A stretch of 64,000 nucleotides of DNA from contig NZ_JAIVFX010000024.1 of assembly GCF_020829625.1 (NCBI RefSeq), positions 33,769 to 97,768 on the forward strand, written 5' to 3'. This stretch comes from Nostoc sp. XA010 (GTDB lineage: Bacteria > Cyanobacteriota > Cyanobacteriia > Cyanobacteriales > Nostocaceae). Under the pieces are notes generated by a model that was not told the origin of the DNA, ran no database searches, and saw nothing but the letters and a program-made list of their open reading frames with translations. The stretch's first letter is position 1. Each line of letters opens with the position of its first letter. Both the position numbers and the translations under genes were made by a program. Of this stretch, positions 62,810-64,000 are shown piece by piece.

Positions 62810-63879
62810 ATGGAATTAAATCTGCGGTTCCCAGAGAATAACCAAGTCATTGTAAAATTTGACGAGCAAGAAACCGATAGGCTGGATTTTTCCTCACCGC
62901 TGAGTGCAGCAGATAGAGAAGAGATTCGCTGGTACTTAGAAACTTATGCGGCACGTTACACAACGGATGTAGACGATAAACGGGCGGAAGGGATAGCAAA
63001 AAAATTCCGGCAATGGGGCGAAGATTTATTTAATGCTGTTTTTCAAAATCGGGCTGCTCAACGGCTGTTTAATGATTTTCAAGATGAAAATCAACGAGGA
63101 CGCTTATTAACAATCAGCGCTAGCCATCCAGCAATTTTATCGCTGCCTTGGGAATTGTTATGCGACCCACAAGGTACTTATTTGTTTCACGAAAATCCCC
63201 GGATTTCGATTCGTCGCCGCTTGGCTGGTGCAGGGGGTGGACGCAGACCGTTTAAAGTGCAAGTCAAAGACCGTTTGCGGTTATTGTTTGTGGTCAGTCG
63301 TCCCAGTGATGCGGGATTTATTGATCCCCGTGGTGAAGCAATGGCAGTTTTGAACGCCATTCAAAAAGAAGCAGCCGGACGGGTTGAGGTAGAGTTTTTG
63401 CGTCCAGCCACCTTGGATAATTTAGTAGCGCGGCTAGAAGACTCCCGCCAACCCCCTGTTGATATTGTGCATTTTGACGGTCATGGGGTATTTGATTTAG
63501 ATGGGCGTTTCCAAGAACAGGCTAAACATAGCGACCCGGTGGGACTAACTAAAAGCGGAAATGAGAACGGCGGCAATATAGGTTACTTGTTATTTGAGGA
63601 TAAAGAAGGGAAAAAAGCCCTGATTACTGCCGAAACCTTGGGTGATATGCTGAATCGGCAAAAAGTGGGGTTAATTGTTTTGTCTGCCTGTCAGTCGGCG
63701 GCGATGGGTGGGGAAGATGGAGAGGATGCAATGGGTAGTGTAGCCGCTAGGTTAACCCATGCAGGTATTCCCACAGTCTTGGCAATGACTTATTCGGTAT
63801 TAGTGACAACTGCCCATCAACTGTTTGCCAAGTTTTATCAGGGTTTAGTGTCTGGTGCAGGTATGGGTGAAGCATTAGA
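62810..63879 (+). CDS. CHAT-domain protein, 5' exon interrupted by a group II intron
   Basis: The first 356 residues of a CHAT protein. The N-terminal 130 residues are mixed alpha/beta (LSLPWELLCDPQGTYLFHEN); the caspase-like core has His221/His225 in DIVHFDGHGVFD and Cys294 in VLSACQSAAMGG. The frame runs on to a stop at 63908-63910, but the last residues come from a sequence that looks like a group II intron beginning at 63880. The exon stops in the middle of a GA- codon in GMGEAL, where relatives continue with DNARR. The 3' exon lies outside the window. Confidence 0.8.
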
Positions 63880-64000
63880 GTGCGATTCGTTGATTAGTGA
63901 ATCACGGTAGTCAGTCCGTAAATAACTAAGCCAGCCCGACAGCAGATTACTGTCATTAAAGGCTGAACTCTCGGTCAGATGCAAGTGAAAGCCTTGCCAT
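63880..64000 (+). mobile_element. 5' end of a group II intron
   Basis: The sequence starts GTGCGATTCG, fitting the GUGYG 5' consensus, and continues with GATTC/GAATC arms and an AGCCAGCCCGACAGC, AGGCTGAACTCTCGGTCAG, GCAAGTGAAAGCC series typical of domain I of cyanobacterial chloroplast-like group II introns. It interrupts the CHAT gene in its reading direction. The catalytic RNA core, any reverse transcriptase and the 3' splice site lie beyond the window. Confidence 0.7.

Overview
The window is chromosomal DNA from a filamentous, probably heterocyst-forming cyanobacterium of the Nostoc/Anabaena/Calothrix group. The evidence is a phycocyanin operon, a cyanobacteriochrome kinase, a plastoquinone-type prenyltransferase, a cyanobacterial-type glutamate-cysteine ligase, a NtcA box, very frequent GCGATCGC (HIP1) octamers, heptanucleotide short tandem repeats (runs of CCCCACT- and TTAGTCA-like units) and many dispersed palindromes. 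I found no rRNA, tRNA or CRISPR array.

Layout. 0-6 kb: tail of an unknown gene, a 16-copy 21-bp tandem array, a CPA1 Na+/H+ antiporter, a phospholipase D-like protein and glutamate-cysteine ligase. 6.8-12.3 kb: phycocyanin operon cpcB-cpcA-two rod linkers-cpcD-cpcE-cpcF, with subunits, linkers, cap and chromophore lyase together. 12-19 kb: HD hydrolase, bifunctional PutA, two divergent CadD-type transporters and a TauE/SafE permease. 20-29 kb: TetR regulator overlapping a thioesterase, DsbA-like protein, UbiA-type prenyltransferase, exopolyphosphatase, a DMT permease and a peptidoglycan-binding/HEAT fusion. 29.6-35.7 kb: ammonium transporter with a long upstream region holding a perfect NtcA site, then glutathione peroxidase, an epimerase-like SDR, an alpha/beta-hydrolase-fold protein without recognisable catalytic residues, and a peroxiredoxin-glutaredoxin fusion. 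35.8 kb: a 128-bp MITE with perfect target-site duplication. 36-41.6 kb: membrane proteins (zinc-ribbon, PAP2, TauE plus DUF1634). 41.7-47.5 kb: a four-GAF histidine kinase with three putative bilin-binding GAFs, a Get3/ArsA ATPase with alpha-crystallin tail, and a peptidoglycan-binding protein. 47.9-54 kb: Uma2 protein, 2H phosphoesterase, TPR-CHAT protease-like protein, aldo/keto reductase and DUF1802. 55-61.2 kb: gamma-glutamyltransferase divergent from a phytochelatin-synthase-like protein, a second Uma2 protein, and a compatible-solute ABC transporter operon. 61.2-64 kb: a second 21-bp array, an antitoxin followed by a deleted RelE/ParE toxin remnant, and a CHAT-domain gene that appears to be interrupted by the 5' end of a group II intron at the window edge.

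Functional themes. Light harvesting and light sensing (cpc operon, cyanobacteriochrome kinase); glutathione and thiol chemistry (GshA, Gpx, Prx-Grx, GGT, phytochelatin-synthase-like, DsbA); ion and solute transport; and a scatter of mobile or decaying elements (MITE, group II intron, broken toxin, tandem arrays). The most notable items for follow-up are the intron in the CHAT gene, the MITE, the deleted toxin, the two unrelated 21-bp arrays, a frameshifted mini-gene with its own terminator near 52 kb, and heptamer repeats that have become part of the putA coding sequence.
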